A stretch of 64,000 bases of DNA from Macrotrachela quadricornifera (Eukaryota; Rotifera; Eurotatoria; Philodinida; Philodinidae). Below are positions 51,801 to 59,374 of the stretch, piece by piece. The stretch lies in assembly GCA_022393335.1 (NCBI GenBank), contig JAJEKB010020218.1, positions 436,909 through 500,908 of the forward strand, given 5' to 3'. A model generated the notes under the pieces. The model made no database searches. It was not told where the DNA came from and worked only from the letters and a program-made list of their open reading frames with translations. A program made the position numbers and the translations under genes. Each line of letters begins with the position of its first letter. The first letter of the stretch is position 1.

Positions 51801-53018
51801 TCGACGGTTTTCATTTCTGATATCTCCATCAGAATTTATAGGAGTTCCCAAGGTCAAAAACTTGGTTTTGGAGAAAACCTTTACGTATCTTTTTTATAAA
51901 ATAAAAAAGAAAGCGAGATTTTTGAAAAAGCTGAAAATTACCTCTGAAATATGGTCGTAGGCATCTCCAAAAAGATTTTCAGGCAAATCGGACAAGGTTT
52001 GATATACGAGTTCTTCTGCAAGGTGAAGATCTTTGGAAAAACATGAAAGCCGCCTTAAAAAAACTTTTTCCTCGAACACGTCTCTCATTATTTTAGGTGG
52101 TCTATCTACCATAAAAATTTCAGCTCAATCAAACTTGCAGTCCTTGAGATCTGAAAATCATCAAAAAAGAGGTAGGTACCTTAATGAGACTAGGTTATTC
52201 TGAATGTTTCAGATCTTTAGGTTCCTTCTAACTCGAGATACGAGTACAAGAAAAAATACTCCTTTTCACATCACTTATACCACAAAATGTTAAGTGTACA
52301 TATTTAATAATAGGAGCAACTAAGAAATTTGAATTTTTCAGGATAGACTAGATTTATTAAGACCTTTTTTTTATGCAAAGTTTCGAGTCGAAATCCAAAA
52401 GTTGATTTTCCAGATGAACCTGAGAGGAATCATGACGCTGTGCTAAAAAGATGCCGTAAAAATCAGATATCTCAACAAGGGTTTAACGGCACATCTATTC
52501 AAGATAGATCACCATACGTTCCATCAAACGATAAATTAAGACTTGAATTTAAACTTGCAAAATTTTGCAAACGAACTGCATTAGGGACCAGTGGCTATTT
52601 TGCACTATAGCTGCATAATAACTAACGGATGTAACTAAATCGTTAATATAAAACGCACATTTTACTTCTATAATCCTATTAGTAATATTTACCTATTTTA
52701 TGTAGTTTATGGTGTCTGTAACTTAACAGGTACTTGCTTTCAATCATTGTTCGAAATGCAGTTAAATGCAGAACCACAGCAGCTCCAACATTAGCTACAA
52801 TAGGTGTTTAAATCTCAAAAGTCCTTTTTTCCTCCTGGCTGCGCACTGTGTTCCGTTCCTCCTCTTCTGTTGGCGACAGCTCTACTTTTTTTTATATCTT
52901 TAACATATAGTCAAAAGGTTCTCACAAATAATTAGTGTTATATTGCTTACATCATGTGCGATTTTGTGGATGGAAGCTGGCCTGTTGCTGCATCGCCAAC
53001 ATGGATGGTTGTCTGCAT
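18806..53018 (-). CDS. Subtilisin-like serine protease, putative type II membrane-anchored (20 exons)
   Basis: I join 20 minus-strand exons, all with GT-AG borders and matching phase. In coding order: 52951-53018, 48448-48587, 48297-48385, 48147-48244, 47260-47498, 44411-44581, 38570-39039, 36329-36416, 36185-36271, 36012-36122, 35913-35948, 35793-35843, 30123-30203, 29844-30068, 29445-29791, 27964-28154, 26059-26470, 22416-22581, 22116-22356, 18806-19091. The protein has 1198 residues: cytoplasmic tail, TM helix (about 28-51), stalk with a GRKKRR cluster, Thr/Asn-rich linker, I9 propeptide (about 304-372) and S8 catalytic domain with Asp430 (AVIDDGID), His486 (HGTHVAGI) and Ser823 (GTSMAAPY). 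A PA-type insert lies around 652-740, and a C-terminal beta-rich domain (Fn3-like, as in Vpr-type subtilases) ends at EIYLTPPFNLVN. It should be an active endopeptidase with its catalytic part in the lumen or outside the cell. Exons 7-20 are secure; exons 1-6 are linked by phase only. Confidence 0.82.
19558..20016 (-). other. Orphan open frame inside subtilase intron 19
   Basis: An AG acceptor at 20017-20018 opens a frame of about 152 codons that runs to a stop at 19558. It begins SIFPSKQPNQEQPLPEWPPS and continues with mixed, protein-like composition (for example KSNTDSFLENLPDTVEFSKK). It has no ATG at its head, so it would be a last exon of a nested minus-strand gene or a decayed fragment. 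Its phase does not allow inclusion in the subtilase. I do not recognise it. Confidence 0.3.
21031..21184. mobile_element. hAT-type MITE with 8 bp duplication
   Basis: 154 bp element with ends CAGTGACGCCCCCAG and (inverted) TCTGGTTGCGTCACTG. It is flanked by a perfect 8 bp direct repeat TTTCTACA (21023-21030 and 21185-21192). The interior has G- and C-homopolymer tracts. Length, terminus and 8 bp duplication are characteristic of non-autonomous hAT elements. Confidence 0.8.
22892..24876. mobile_element. TIR element carrying a 138-codon open frame
   Basis: Inverted ends (GGATATCTTGGGTTAGGATT against AATCCTAACCTAAGATATCT) with TA next to each end (22890-22891 and 24877-24878) define an element of about 1985 bp in subtilase intron 17. 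The left arm (22892-23035) matches three to four direct copies of a subterminal unit of roughly 160 bp at the right (24340-24860), each including ATGGAATCGATAGAGCTCAT-like sequence. Between them lies a plus-strand open frame. It may be a Tc1/mariner-type element by its TA sites, with captured DNA inside. Confidence 0.55.
23421..23837 (+). CDS. Unrecognised 138-residue frame with C-terminal helix
   Basis: Plus-strand frame inside the TIR element in subtilase intron 17, so on the opposite strand to the host gene. The protein-like part begins near ITYTPSREFIEIISINEPSL, has four cysteines in the middle (ISCNKTFTCTDFHVTDLCYT) and ends with a hydrophobic segment AIYVLALICFII. The head of the frame looks like intron or non-coding sequence: a plausible acceptor (ATATCCAG) lies just before GAAACAACAC, and a possible signal-peptide exon (MGMFGIFIIFWIGCLSFVTF) lies at 23248. 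It could be a small two- or three-exon membrane protein gene, or a captured fragment. No family recognised. Confidence 0.35.
   Translation: MILATKFSFLIISRKQHSQITYTPSREFIEIISINEPSLLRISCNKTFTCTDFHVTDLCYTRQRLLIKPNFESNIRQFTHFILPIKNLTKTLLSNYQLQLEIIIIKDMKPTLLPTESAYIHFIHDHAIYVLALICFII
24879..25171 (-). other. Orphan open frame in subtilase intron 17
   Basis: A minus-strand frame of about 95 codons (contains LILQKDQLNLVTEMKYFILM and later VTLSVDVDRSMPLPVHTDI) is bounded by AG at its head and GTAAGA at its end. It does not fit the phase of the neighbouring subtilase exons and has no homology I recognise. It abuts the right end of the 22892-24876 element. Confidence 0.25.
25407..25585. mobile_element. 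hAT-type MITE
   Basis: 179 bp element with ends CAGGAGCGTAGCCAGGG and (inverted) CCTGGCTATGCCCCTG. The flanking 8 bp sequences CTACATGG (25399-25406) and CTACATAG (25586-25593) differ at one base. It lies in subtilase intron 17. Typical non-autonomous hAT structure; short open frames across it are not genes. Confidence 0.75.
26471..29444 (-). other. Subtilase introns 15 and 16
   Basis: These two introns (28155-29444 and 26471-27963) flank the exon with the catalytic serine. I see no genes in them. The stretch 27476-27549 is a copy of the GATGATGCTGAGCAAAATGA repeat family. Pyrimidine-rich sequence with TATATATGTATGGG-like runs occupies 26760-26990. Confidence 0.45.
30204..35792 (-). other. 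Subtilase intron 12
   Basis: 5.6 kb intron between the exon ending YDDKADI and the exon starting INLSIGY. It holds the 2.2 kb inverted-repeat element at 32193-34410 and an inverted copy of the dispersed repeat at 31207-31300. No coding region was recognised in the rest (30300-32190 and 34420-35790). Confidence 0.6.
32193..34410. mobile_element. 2.2 kb long inverted-repeat element
   Basis: The left arm (about 32193-32480, continuing at 32610-32690) and right arm (about 34080-34410) are inverted copies. Examples are GGTGGGTAGACGATAGAAAA against its complement, and TAGACATAGGTCGGTGGATA against its complement. The outer end reads TGGGTGAACCCATGGGAAGC on the right-hand complement and is degenerate on the left. 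Inside the arms, variants of AGACAAGATTCTTG recur many times (32650-32950 and 34070-34110). The 1.1 kb core (32960-34070) includes TATATAAAGG at 32995 and a run of 14-15 C near 33668. No transposase frame was found. Confidence 0.55.
36417..38569 (-). other. Subtilase intron 7
   Basis: 2.15 kb intron between the propeptide exon and the exon with the catalytic aspartate. It contains only AT-rich and pyrimidine-rich sequence (38230-38460). No element ends were identified. Confidence 0.45.
39465..40771 (+). mobile_element. Tc1/mariner transposon, DD37D type, decayed
   Basis: 1307 bp element with inverted ends ACGGATGGCGCATAAAGAAC and GTTCTTTATGCACCACTCGT, the match continuing through CCGGACTTTTTTGTTTT. 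It is flanked by TA at 39463-39464 and 40772-40773. It lies in subtilase intron 6, in the orientation opposite to the host gene, and contains one broken transposase gene. Confidence 0.85.
39624..40676 (+). pseudogene. Mariner-family transposase pseudogene (DD37D-like)
   Basis: The first frame (39624-40037) holds the helix-turn-helix half, including KKRVSIHVLASELKISRRSV. Frameshifts near 40035, 40200 and 40500 break the rest. The catalytic half is still readable: the first Asp in LFSDEKMLDLNG (about 40065), then FQQEGAKPHTHK where the usual second Asp is Glu, then SPNSPDLNPLDHCIWDE. The spacing of 37 residues from that Glu to the Asp of NPLD matches the DD37D (maT-like) group. Frameshifts and the replaced acid make it inactive. 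Confidence 0.75.
41978..42602. mobile_element. Near-perfect 625 bp hairpin element, TA-flanked
   Basis: Inverted ends CACTACATATGAAAATGTCA and TGACATTTTCATATGTAGTG with TA at 41976-41977 and 42603-42604. The two arms of about 265 bp match almost base for base around a loop of about 90 bp (42250-42340). Both arms encode the same peptide-like stretch in mirror orientation (NLENTFKDLEDDTDLFIDLL followed by CSMRKRFHDLETAREGHIRF). The loop continues it on the minus strand (RTIKDKVEELMASKDLRN). It lies in subtilase intron 6. The high arm identity implies a recent origin or gene conversion. Confidence 0.7.
43053..43982. mobile_element. TIR foldback element, sister of 4261-5190
   Basis: 930 bp element with ends GGTTGGAAAAAATATTTTGC and GCAAAATATTTTTTCCAACC, flanked by TA at 43051-43052 and 43983-43984. 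Its interior blocks (GATAGAACTTGTCGAGCTCT, TTAAATAGTGAGGATTATGT and others) match the element at 4261-5190, which has the same length. The open frame at 43355-43570 is not conserved between the copies, so it is not a gene. Confidence 0.7.
44672..45724. mobile_element. TIR foldback element with 0.5 kb arms
   Basis: 1053 bp element with ends TGATTGTCCCGAAAGTCCGT and (complement of the right end) TCATTGTGTCTGAAAAGTCC, flanked by TA. The arms pair almost throughout: GGCACTAAGAATTCAGAT with its complement, then GACTCAGCGTAGATAACAGC with its complement, then ACTCACTGCCGCAGTCC with its complement. The loop lies near 45180. The interior is related to the foldbacks at 4261, 43053 and about 51350. It lies in subtilase intron 5. 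No transposase. Confidence 0.7.
46254..47134. mobile_element. TIR element (CTTAGGTCAG ends) with shared module
   Basis: About 881 bp in subtilase intron 5, with ends CTTAGGTCAGTTCAAAAGTA and (complement of the right end) CTTAGATCAGTCGAAAAGTA. TA precedes the left end; the right flank is TG. The TTAGGTC start is mariner-like. The interior has two inverted halves, each with the GATGCRACGTGAAAAG module (near 46546 and, inverted, near 46925, with a weaker copy near 46740). Non-coding. Confidence 0.6.
47499..48146 (-). other. Subtilase intron 4
   Basis: 648 bp, AT-rich, with a pyrimidine tract near 47700-47770. No element or gene was recognised. Confidence 0.45.
48911..49533. mobile_element. Inverted-repeat element
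   Basis: About 620 bp with arms 48911-49115 and 49320-49533 that are inverted copies, for example CTATTGTCCATCCAAAAAAA against its complement, and AACGAGGTAGAGAGCTGCGA against its complement. Mirror open frames (63 and 83 codons) are a consequence of the repeat. Exact ends are uncertain by a few bases. Non-coding. Confidence 0.6.
51350..52490. mobile_element. Degenerate foldback element
   Basis: Inverted blocks at 51410-51490 (CTTCTCAGGTTCACCTGAAA and on) pair with 52365-52445. An inner pair (GATCGAGCTGAAATTTTTAT near 51748 with its complement near 52110) shows the same fold. The sequence is related to the interior of 44672-45724. Outer limits are unclear because the arms fade gradually, and I could not assign terminal bases or a target duplication. 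Confidence 0.5.
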
Positions 53019-53019
53019 A

Positions 53020-55089
53020 CTTTCGGTTGAAATTTTTCTGTGACTATAATAAAAGAAAATTATGAGTAGAAGAAAAAGTTTAATGATCATCAGATTTCTC
53101 GTTAGTTAACATGAGAAAGTTGATTTGTGTATGAAGAGATTGGTTATTTTTTAGGAAGTTTTAATCTTACCTATATATGAAAACACGAATGCTTATGTTT
53201 AATTATAGTTATTAAGGAATGGAGGCAAGTCATTCATCCATGATAACCAATATCACACAATAAAAAATATTCTACGCACATGGTTAAAGCAGTAGATAAC
53301 ATAAAAGGATGAGTCTATACCAAGGTGAAAGCAAATGAATACTAGTTGTGTACGTATTAATGATAGGATAACTATATAAATCGACAACAGAATTGCAATA
53401 AAAATATGATATAGAAAACAATACAATACAAGAATGAATTACCAAAACGTTTATCACTCTATTTAGCGGTTAGGAAATTCGAAGAACCGATCTGTTAATC
53501 CTACCATCACTTGATTATGTAATGTCAAAGATATGACTCGAAATTTTGATAACAGACAGGAACTAGCAATGTATTTACTGACAACAACTCTTACAAAATC
53601 TTCAAAGTTCGATCATCTCAACTGAAAATTTTACAAATTACTTTAGATTAATTTGACGACTGAATGTAATCTAATTGTTTTCGCTTTTGTCACTCTATGA
53701 TACAAGAGTCTCAGGCTTTGATCATAGTGGTTGAAAATCCTTCATTTGATATTTTTTCTCTCAATAAAGACTTTAAATCTTCAATATTGTTTTGATTTCA
53801 GAGTCGCACATTTATTCTATTTTTTTAGTTTTACTAATAAAGATAAAATTAAAATATAATAAATATTAACAATATATAGATAAAAAAGCGTAGATAAATC
53901 TTTATGCTTATTTGTAATCATTGAAGGACGGCGGTTAGTTATTCATGTAAACAAAATAATACTAAAAATACACACATATCGCTGGTTTTATGTATTTATC
54001 ACTATCATGATAATCATACTACACAATAAAAACCTTCAATGTACATGATAAATGTGATGAATACCGTAAACAAGAAAAAAAATGCCAAGGCAACATAAAG
54101 TGACTACTAATTGTGTACACATTAATGATAGGATAAAATACATGCACAAGGATTTATCATATGTACAGAAACGAAAAATGATAGAAAATACATAAAATGT
54201 ATAATAATCGTACATGTATCGTCAGTTTTATTGCCCTAACATAATTTTATCTTCACAAAGTTTTTATATATTAAAAGTATTAAGACAATCTAATTTCATT
54301 TCTCCCTATCAGATTGGGTTTTTTTTAATCCTGATTATTTATAGGTCTGTCATTCAAATATAGACTTTTCTCTCGATTACACTAATACTATAAATCAAAA
54401 GGAGAACAATGATAAGAAAAAAATGCGATGCAAAAATCCATATTGTATTAGAGTAAACTACCAAAATATGCATAATTGATATGCTTAATTACCATCATTA
54501 ATATTTCAGAATATCCTCGGTAAACATGTACACGGAAGCCAAATGAGAAAAAAAACTTTATTTGACATCTTTGTACTTGCTAAGTCTTAGGGAATCCTAT
54601 ACAATGATTTGAGTCTCTTTATAGACCAAAGAAGTCTGTGTGAATCTTATTAAATCTTTTGAACTACCATTAATAAACATACACATGATCAAAAGAATAA
54701 AATCCATACCATGATTCAGACGAAAGAAACTTAATCGGATACATGTCTAATCTAGAGATGTAAAAATAACTATGTTTTATTCAATTTTGCCATCTGTGAG
54801 CCATATTTCATTGAATATACTCGAAAACAATAGAGAGACATATCGAAAACTTTTTTTTCATTTATTTGTACATGTTGGAAGATAGATTTAAGTATATGAG
54901 GAAATGCTCAACTTATGTATATTTATTATTTAAATGTGTAGCTCTGATGCCAATCAGCAGATGTGACAAAAGGTAATTGGTAAATGGTGATGTTGACTGA
55001 TAGTTTATTTAATTATAAGTTTATCTAATCGTCCTTCTTTAAAGCTGTTTATCATGCATAAAAAAAATTGGCGATAAATCAGAATAAAC
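53020..55089. other. Intergenic, 5' flank of the subtilase
   Basis: No gene recognised. A degenerate direct repeat about 770 bp apart is visible (TTGTGTACGTATTAATGATA near 53348 and TTGTGTACACATTAATGATA near 54112, with more similarity upstream of each). Any promoter of the subtilase would lie at the left end of this stretch; no clear TATA box was seen. Confidence 0.4.
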
Positions 55090-55221
55090 TATTGGGTTGG
55101 CACGACATTTTTTACGTTTTTTGCTTAAATTTCCTAGAACAGCCGAGAAAGTTCTAGAAGTTTCCATATTAGGGGTATATATAAGGGGTAGGAATATCTT
55201 TCGAACAACAACAAGAAAACT

Positions 55222-56243
55222 ATGGATATGGATGTTGATCGTGAATTAGAAATAAAGATATCTCGTAAGGAGCTGTGTGTGCTTCTGCCTCATAAATTTT
55301 ATTTGGATCACACAGCAACGGAAACAACAAGAAACATATGCAGCACGATGGACAAGAATACGTTCTCCATCCGTACAACACAACATTGGTTCAATCGGTT
55401 CAAGAACGATAACTTCAAACTTGACGATTTACCTCATACCGGAAGACTACCAAAGGTGGATATGGACCACTTAAAGCAGCTTATTGAAGAAGATCCAAGA
55501 TTGACTACACAATGTTTAACAGAGCGACTTGGGTGCTCTCATACTACAATAGAAAGACATCTGGGTGAATTGGACAAAACGTGGAAATATGTTGTTTGGA
55601 TACCACATGAACAGAGGGTTGATGCGTGTATGGAATTAATGATATCTCGTCGTAGCTATCAATGGTTCCATAATTTTGTTAGTGGTGATGAAAAATGGGT
55701 GATGTATGTTAACCACACACGCAAGCGACAGTGCCTGGGAGCTAGATAAAGCAATATGCCAATGGCCAAAAATGACCTTCATCTAAAGAAGGTTATCTTG
55801 AGTGTTTGGTGGGGTGTAAAAGGGACTATTCATTGGGATCTTCTTCCACCTAGTTGCACCATCATTGCTGATATCTATTACCAACCATTGGATTGAGTTG
55901 CAGTAAAACTCAGGATGAAGCAGGATAGAATTTATTTTTTGCATGACAACGCCAGACCCCACATTCCAAATTCGACACGTGAAAAATTATTGGAATTCGA
56001 ATGGGTTACGGTTCCACATCCACCTTATTCTTCAGACTTGGCTTCCACGGATTACCACTTGTACCGTTCTCTGTCTAAGCATCTACACGAGAAAAATTCG
56101 ACGACGAGAACGACCTCAAAATGAACCTTGCCAACTTTTTTGAACAAAACTTCCAGCACGTCTACGAACGAAGGATCCTATATCTACCAGAGCGGTGGCG
56201 ACAAGTCATAGATAGTAATGGAGCATATATTGTTGAAAGTTAG
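55222..56243 (+). pseudogene. Mariner transposase pseudogene (DD34D)
   Basis: Starts at an ATG and keeps a mariner N-terminal DNA-binding part (TTQHWFNRFKNDNFKLDDLP). The catalytic core shows all three acids: SGDEKWVMYV, FLHDNARPH and, 34 residues on, the Asp of LASTDYHLYRSL. The gene is broken by stops near 55747 and 55893 and by a frameshift near 56093, after which the normal C-terminus resumes (LPERWRQVIDSNGAYIVES) to the stop at 56241-56243. It is clearly inactive. Confidence 0.85.
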
Positions 56244-56280
56244 TTGTAATCTTAAAGTTAAAAAATAAAAATAAATGCGG

Positions 56281-57855
56281 AAACCTCGGATTCAAATCCG
56301 AGAGTTATGCGTACTTCAAAAAGTAAATAAGACGTATGAGTCATTCTATAATGTGTCGACTAGAGCTCGCCGGGTACGAATCCAGGTCCGGATCTGAAAA
56401 TTTTAAGTTGACCTAGTCTAGGTACCTTCTAAGTCCGTAAATTATTATTGACCAGAAAAATATTCATTATATACAACAATTCTTGCTTTAATTTTCTTTG
56501 GTTTTTATTTATTTCCTTTAGAAAACGGTGAATTGATTTATGAGTAAATTGGGATTTTGTATTTATTATAATGGCACCCATTATAATGCTTTGTTACCTT
56601 TTCAAGAAGATCCACAACAATTTGTACCACACTTTGACTTAATTAACATGAGTTTATAATATCAAATATAATATAAAACATGCTTTAACTAAAAAAACAA
56701 ATTTTCATTTATGAAAATTAATAAAGTCTTTGGAATTAACTCCTCACCATGTCCTACTGGACAAAAAGAGAGCATCTGTAGGGCCTAAGGAGTAGTTCCT
56801 TAGTACACTCAAGGATGAATTTTTTTTAGATAGGTTGATCAAAATCAATCTATCGTAAACTTTGCTTTTTGGGTGCATAAAAATAAGGTTGGCTCTATGG
56901 AGAATAAACAAATCTGACACAGACACAATTAAGTTATATAGCTTTTTTATGGTTTTTCTCACGTGTCACATTGACGAAATATTAAGCGCAGCATATTTAT
57001 CCCTATTATTTTTCATCATTTTATAGCTCTTAACGAATTTTATCTACTCTAAAAAAACGGTATTGGTAACATCGAAAACAAACAAATACCACACTGACAC
57101 ATTGTCAAGATATATGATTTTTTCATAGTTTTTCGACACTGTCATACAGAGGAAATCTTGCCTGCAACCCATTTACCCCTATAACTTAGCGTCACTTTGC
57201 AATCCATGAAATTTTCTATCTAATGGTATATGATAGTTGAAGTTTTGTTCTGATTATGATAAATCTTTTCTTTAAAGAAAATAAAAAAACCGTGTAATTT
57301 GCACAGGATATAGCTAGTTTTCATAATAATCCCCAATATAAATAGCTATCGAGTTCGGATTTTTTCCATTTGACAACTCTTTTTAGTAGCGACAAAACCA
57401 TGCTTCTAGAACAGCCCAAAACCACTAGTCACCTGTGACATATTTACGTACACTAGCCTCAAGATACCGATTTTGTGCATTTTGGGACTCTGTTTAGGTA
57501 ACTTTCACTTAAAAAACTACGATTTCATTCAAAACTAATATCATATTCAGAATCAGCGTTAAAAACTGAGTCGATTCATATATATTTTAAATAGTTCCGA
57601 GAAAAAATTTTTTTTTGAAAAAATCGCTGTACCCCTCCTCAGGGATGGTCTGGTAAATAATGACAATTTTCTCGATAACTCATCTATTTCTTGTCAGATC
57701 CTTCTCATCTTCGAACTCGACCGAGATATTGATGAGACAATTGTGTGCACAAAATTTCAGCTCCATCAAATGTAATTGTGAAAAGTTATCGTGTGAACGG
57801 CCGGACGGACACACAGACCGATTTTAGTAGTGTACTCATTTTTTGAGTACACAAA
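56281..57855. mobile_element. Insertion inside the mariner, Helitron-like 3' end
   Basis: Non-coding DNA between the mariner gene and its right terminus. At 57291-57318 it contains CCGTGTAATTTGCACAGG followed by ATATAGCTAG and then T. That is the form of a Helitron 3' terminus: short hairpin, about ten bases, CTAG, insertion before T. At 56286 and about 56375 there are two sequences like the pol III B box (GATTCAAATCC and GGTACGAATCC). A perfect 9 bp hairpin GTGTACTCA...TGAGTACAC lies at 57831-57853. No full element could be delimited, and several insertions may be stacked. Confidence 0.4.
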
Positions 57856-57886
57856 AAAACGCAAAAGATGTGGTGCCAGCCCAATA

Positions 57887-58303
57887 TATACTCTAACTTA
57901 GCATCATTCCTAAATTGTCATACTCTCTTTTCTCTTTCACGGTGTTTCTTTTGATCACTCGACATAACATTAGATGTCTCTATTTATCCTTAATTATATG
58001 ATTTCTCGTGTTCTTTTTCTAACGTTTTATCATAAACATTCTCAATCTTTGGGTACTTTTTATAAATAGAAAATAATATTTGTTATTCAGATAAAGAAGG
58101 AAGAAACTTCACGAGTCAATGAAGTTCAATCAAATAATTAGTGAAACATTTTTTATATAAATTTCTATATTATTTTTGTGTTCATCAAAATTTTCCTTTT
58201 TTGAAAATGATAACTTTTGAAATATGACATTATATCAGTATGAGATTGTTCACATATTCTTATTCTCGATATGCATTTTATATGCTGATTTATTAAAATA
58301 TAT
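57887..58303. other. GPCR 3' flank
   Basis: AT-rich spacer between the mariner and the GPCR gene. No feature seen. Confidence 0.35.
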
Positions 58304-59294
58304 TCATCGTACAAAAAACCGTTGAATTTTGTCAAATATATAATGTCCTCGTTGATGATTACATATAAATAAATAAATAATAACACATATTGTCGTCAGT
58401 TCAGATAATAATGCGGCCAAATTGATGATTATTTGATTTATATAAATAATAGTTCCAATAACTATTATTACATAAACAGGAGACCATCCTATGATAAACA
58501 CTATAAATATGAAAAACATTTGTTTTATTAATGAAATTTCTCGACGATTTATTATAAATTGTTGATTATTATTTGCATTTGTTACTGTACGAATAGATTG
58601 TGGTTGAATACGATTAGTAGAAGATCGAACATAAATCAATATTCGAATATTTATAATGGTATTAATCAAAAAAGGTACACATATTGCCATAATATATGTA
58701 TAAATTGATGTCCACAATTCATTCACACAATACTAAAATAGAAAAATAATTCATCTTAATTCGATCGTAAATTAAAATATATGCAAATCGTTTGATTCTA
58801 TCAAATGTAGATAATCAAAAATAACTTATCCTTATTCATTAGAAATGAATACATACCATAAAAACTTTTCGAAAAAGTAATGGTAATGATATAATTAATA
58901 TGATCATCCATTGACATGTTATACATATAAATACCCATTTGTTTGTTTTGAAAAAACGTTTTTTATGATATATTATGGAATAATATCGATGAATAGCAAG
59001 AGCAATAAAAGAAAATGGAATTTCCATACTAGCAACATTAAATGCATAAGACATTATTCCACATGTATTCGGAGCGAGGAAACGTGGAAGATCAAAATTA
59101 ATTAATGAAAAATCAATCAGAAGATAAATACAAGAACTAATTATAGCAATAAATATATTCATTATAAATATGTTATTATATGTATGATAACGACGATTAA
59201 ATATTATTGATAATGAATATAATAAAGAAAGAAATAAAATTAAAATCAATAGAATCATTTGAAGAATAAAAAATATTTGATTTAAATCCATCAT
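58304..59294 (-). CDS. Rhodopsin-like GPCR (2 exons)
   Basis: Exons 58857-59294 and 58304-58732 join in phase 0 across a 124 bp intron (GTATGT...TTTAG) to give 288 residues with seven hydrophobic helices. An HRY in IHRYYSI at the end of TM3 replaces the usual DRY. A conserved-looking cysteine before TM3 (NTCGIMSYAF) and one in the second extracellular loop (YCVNELWT, at the exon junction) could form the standard disulfide. TM6 carries GWSP. TM7 ends VIIYLF without NPxxY. This is the divergent class-A-like type expanded in bdelloid rotifers; the ligand is unknown. Two adjacent ATGs (59294 and 59291) can start it. The open frame goes further upstream to 59372, but that part is mostly hydrophobic and lies before a natural TM1. 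Codon use is extremely AT-rich. Confidence 0.8.
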
Positions 59295-59374
59295 CTTGAT
59301 AAATACAAGAATATATTTTATTAACTGAATATATAAAGAGTGAAAGTAATATGCTAACAAATATTTATTCACTA

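Larger units (their letters stand above)
48588..52950 (-). other. Subtilase intron 1
   Basis: 4.4 kb between the proposed first exon and the membrane-helix exon. It holds two foldback elements (48911-49533 and about 51350-52490). The rest (49540-51340) has short non-conserved frames, and a small hairpin GCGTCCATAGATATGATTCT with its partner at 50130-50160. I see no gene here. Confidence 0.45.
44411..53018 (-). other. N-terminal anchor exons 1-6 of the subtilase
   Basis: These six exons encode residues 1-268. Exon 1 supplies a short hydrophilic start (MQTTIHVGDAATGQLPSTKS). Exon 2 carries one hydrophobic helix (ASLAAICCILSLAFVVAATV and on) with positive residues on both sides and no signal-peptidase-like site, as in type II membrane proteins. 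Exons 3-5 form a stalk or domain of about 140 residues with paired cysteines (FECYVSSCNQ) and the basic run GRKKRR, a plausible proprotein-convertase site. Exon 6 is rich in Thr, Asn and Gln, mucin-like. The junction from exon 6 (phase 1, ACA G) to exon 7 (AT GTC) reads PTDVTKTV in frame. No stop or alternative signal peptide precedes the I9 domain in exon 7. An alternative is that exons 1-6 form a separate gene lacking a seen stop codon. Confidence 0.6.
55092..57884 (+). mobile_element. Mariner transposon (DD34D) with internal insertion
   Basis: The left terminal repeat TTGGGTTGGCACGACATTTT at 55092 pairs with the right end, whose complement reads TTGGGCTGGCACCACATCTT, ending at 57884. TA flanks both sides. 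A mariner is normally about 1.3 kb. Here the transposase ends at 56243 and the right terminal repeat is 1.6 kb further on, so about 1.57 kb (56281-57855) appears to have inserted between gene and terminus. Confidence 0.75.
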
